Source: Pigoraptor vietnamica (lineage: Eukaryota; Opisthokonta; Filasterea). From it: a stretch of DNA of 20,668 nt. Shown here piece after piece: positions 19,841-20,668 of the stretch (position 1 is the first letter of the stretch; the number at the start of each line of letters is the position of its first letter). The notes below the pieces were generated by a model. It was not told the origin of the DNA and ran no database searches. It was given only the letters and a program-made list of their open reading frames with translations. Where the stretch lies: the NCBI GenBank assembly GCA_943704525.1, contig CALSCQ010002190.1:1-20668 (forward strand), given 5' to 3'. A program made the position numbers and the translations under genes.

Positions 19841-20126
19841 GAATGAATGAAGTTCCGTTACGTCACGTTACGATGGTTCAGAAAGGATGTCATTTGGGTA
19901 CTTTCACATGTTGTGGGGCCCAACTGCGTTCTCAGAGTCCGTGTGGAAATGGGGCAAGCATGCGCGTGAGACGCAGCCACACTAGAGGGAACAATGGGGT
20001 GAAGCACAGGTGTGTGATGGCGACATGTGATCCACTACTGCGCTCTGAAACCCTGTAGAATAGGGGCACGCATGCGCGTGAGATGGCCTTAACACACTAA
20101 AGTAAAAAGGGGTGTGTAATACGCCA
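19841..20126. repeat. Convergent spacer with a diverged tandem duplication (unit about 110 nt)
   Basis: GCATGCGCGTGAGA occurs at 19958-19971 and 20070-20083. Similarity extends upstream (ACTGCGTTCTCAGA versus ACTGCGCTCTGAA) and downstream (CACACTAGAG versus CACACTAAAG). It lies between the stop codons of the channel gene and the right-edge gene; I see no gene in it. Confidence 0.5.
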
Positions 20127-20668
20127 TCACAAGTAGGCATATCTCCCCGCCGCAGCGTACGTCCCCGGCGCGTCCTCGTCGCTGTTCCCGCGCGATCCCT
20201 CGTCACCCGAGGGGTTTCTTCGCTCCCCCCCGCGCCGCAAAAGCGCTGGGGATTGAGGCCGCATGTGGGCCTTGGCATGGGCGGCACTGAGAATCGAACC
20301 CGAGGGCTGCTGTTGGACGCCCTGCATTTGCGACATGCCGCCGAACAGCGGGTGCGTCGGCGGGAAAACGACACCGCGCGCGACATCATTTGGAGACACA
20401 GCCCGTTGTTCGACAGCGCCGGGAACGTGCAAGCCCACGGGAACCAGTGTAATCGTCACGTGACGATGGGAGAAAGATGCCTGCGCCCAGCGGAGCGTTG
20501 TGCACGTGACGGTGTCTGAGGCCATTTCGTCCGCGAGCGACGCCATGTGCGAAACTGCCATGTCGATTAGCGCGGCGGATTCGCCGTCGGAAATGCGCCC
20601 ACTGTCAACGGCGACCGTCAGCGATCTGCAGTGCAAGTGCGATTGTGGAATTGTCAGTCCGAGGGGGG
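20127..20668 (-). CDS. C-terminal part of an unrecognised protein (5' end off window)
   Basis: The frame ending in TGA at 20127-20129 stays open to the right edge, about 180 codons. A possible acceptor (ACTGCAG at 20626-20632) could start the exon at 20625, so the coding part may be slightly shorter. The first 90 residues look like a folded domain: CRSLTVAVDSGRISDGESA, then a helix-like ALIDMAVSHMASLADEMAS, then RHVTITLVPVGLHVP. The tail is low complexity (PLFGGMSQMQGVQQQPSG, Arg/Gly/Ser-rich). I do not recognise the family. It converges with the channel gene, with no hint of shared function. Confidence 0.45.
   Translation of the reverse strand, partial: PLGLTIPQSHLHCRSLTVAVDSGRISDGESAALIDMAVSHMASLADEMASDTVTCTTLRWAQASFSHRHVTITLVPVGLHVPGAVEQRAVSPNDVARGVVFPPTHPLFGGMSQMQGVQQQPSGSILSAAHAKAHMRPQSPALLRRGGERRNPSGDEGSRGNSDEDAPGTYAAAGRYAYL

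Noticed and set aside
20284-20312. tRNA T-arm-like sequence (GGGTTCGATTC on the minus strand)
   Set aside because: The T stem pairs poorly, no D arm, anticodon arm or acceptor stem can be fitted around it, and it lies inside a plausible coding frame.

Overview
The window is nuclear DNA from a GC-rich, intron-rich unicellular eukaryote. Genes are broken by short introns (about 95 to 470 nt), nearly all GT-AG with donors fitting GTNNGT, and reading phase is kept across almost every junction I reconstructed. The first gene encodes a true receptor tyrosine kinase (HRDLAARN catalytic loop, LPVRW activation-segment end). Such kinases are best known from animals and their unicellular relatives, so a holozoan protist is my best guess. 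This is inference; amoebozoans with tyrosine kinases remain possible. I see no bacterial or viral gene order.

Layout. (1) 85-6679, minus strand: a receptor tyrosine kinase with a signal peptide, a giant beta-helix ectodomain of Chlamydia-Pmp-like repeats, one membrane span and a kinase domain; its 3' end lies beyond the left edge. (2) 6680-7549: divergent intergenic region. (3) 7550-10752, plus strand: a secreted thermolysin-type (M4) zinc metallopeptidase with FTP/PepSY propeptide and a C-terminal fibronectin type III domain, six exons. (4) 10753-12124: convergent intergenic region dominated by very long CA/CG alternating repeats. (5) 12125-12782, minus: a small two-exon nuclear-type cysteine-rich protein resembling the CDCA7 4CXXC-R1 zinc finger. 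(6) 12783-13893: intergenic. (7) 13894-15636, minus: an intronless RING, TRAF-type zinc finger, BTB and pentapeptide-repeat protein, probably a ubiquitin ligase. (8) 15637-16122: divergent promoter region. (9) 16123-19840, plus: an eight-exon HCN-like cyclic-nucleotide-gated channel with an unusual pore filter. (10) 19841-20126: short convergent spacer with a diverged tandem duplication. (11) 20127-20668, minus: the C-terminal part of an unrecognised protein running off the right edge.

The genes do not form an operon or one obvious pathway. Three of them (receptor kinase, secreted protease, ion channel) act at the cell surface or outside the cell, and the RING/BTB protein would act in protein turnover. 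The strongest novelty candidates are the kinase with a Pmp-like ectodomain, the single-chain RING-TRAF-BTB-pentapeptide protein, the HCN channel with a GYA filter, and the eukaryotic M4 peptidase whose active-site motif is split by an intron. Exon coordinates were worked out by hand from splice signals, phase and protein-family fit.
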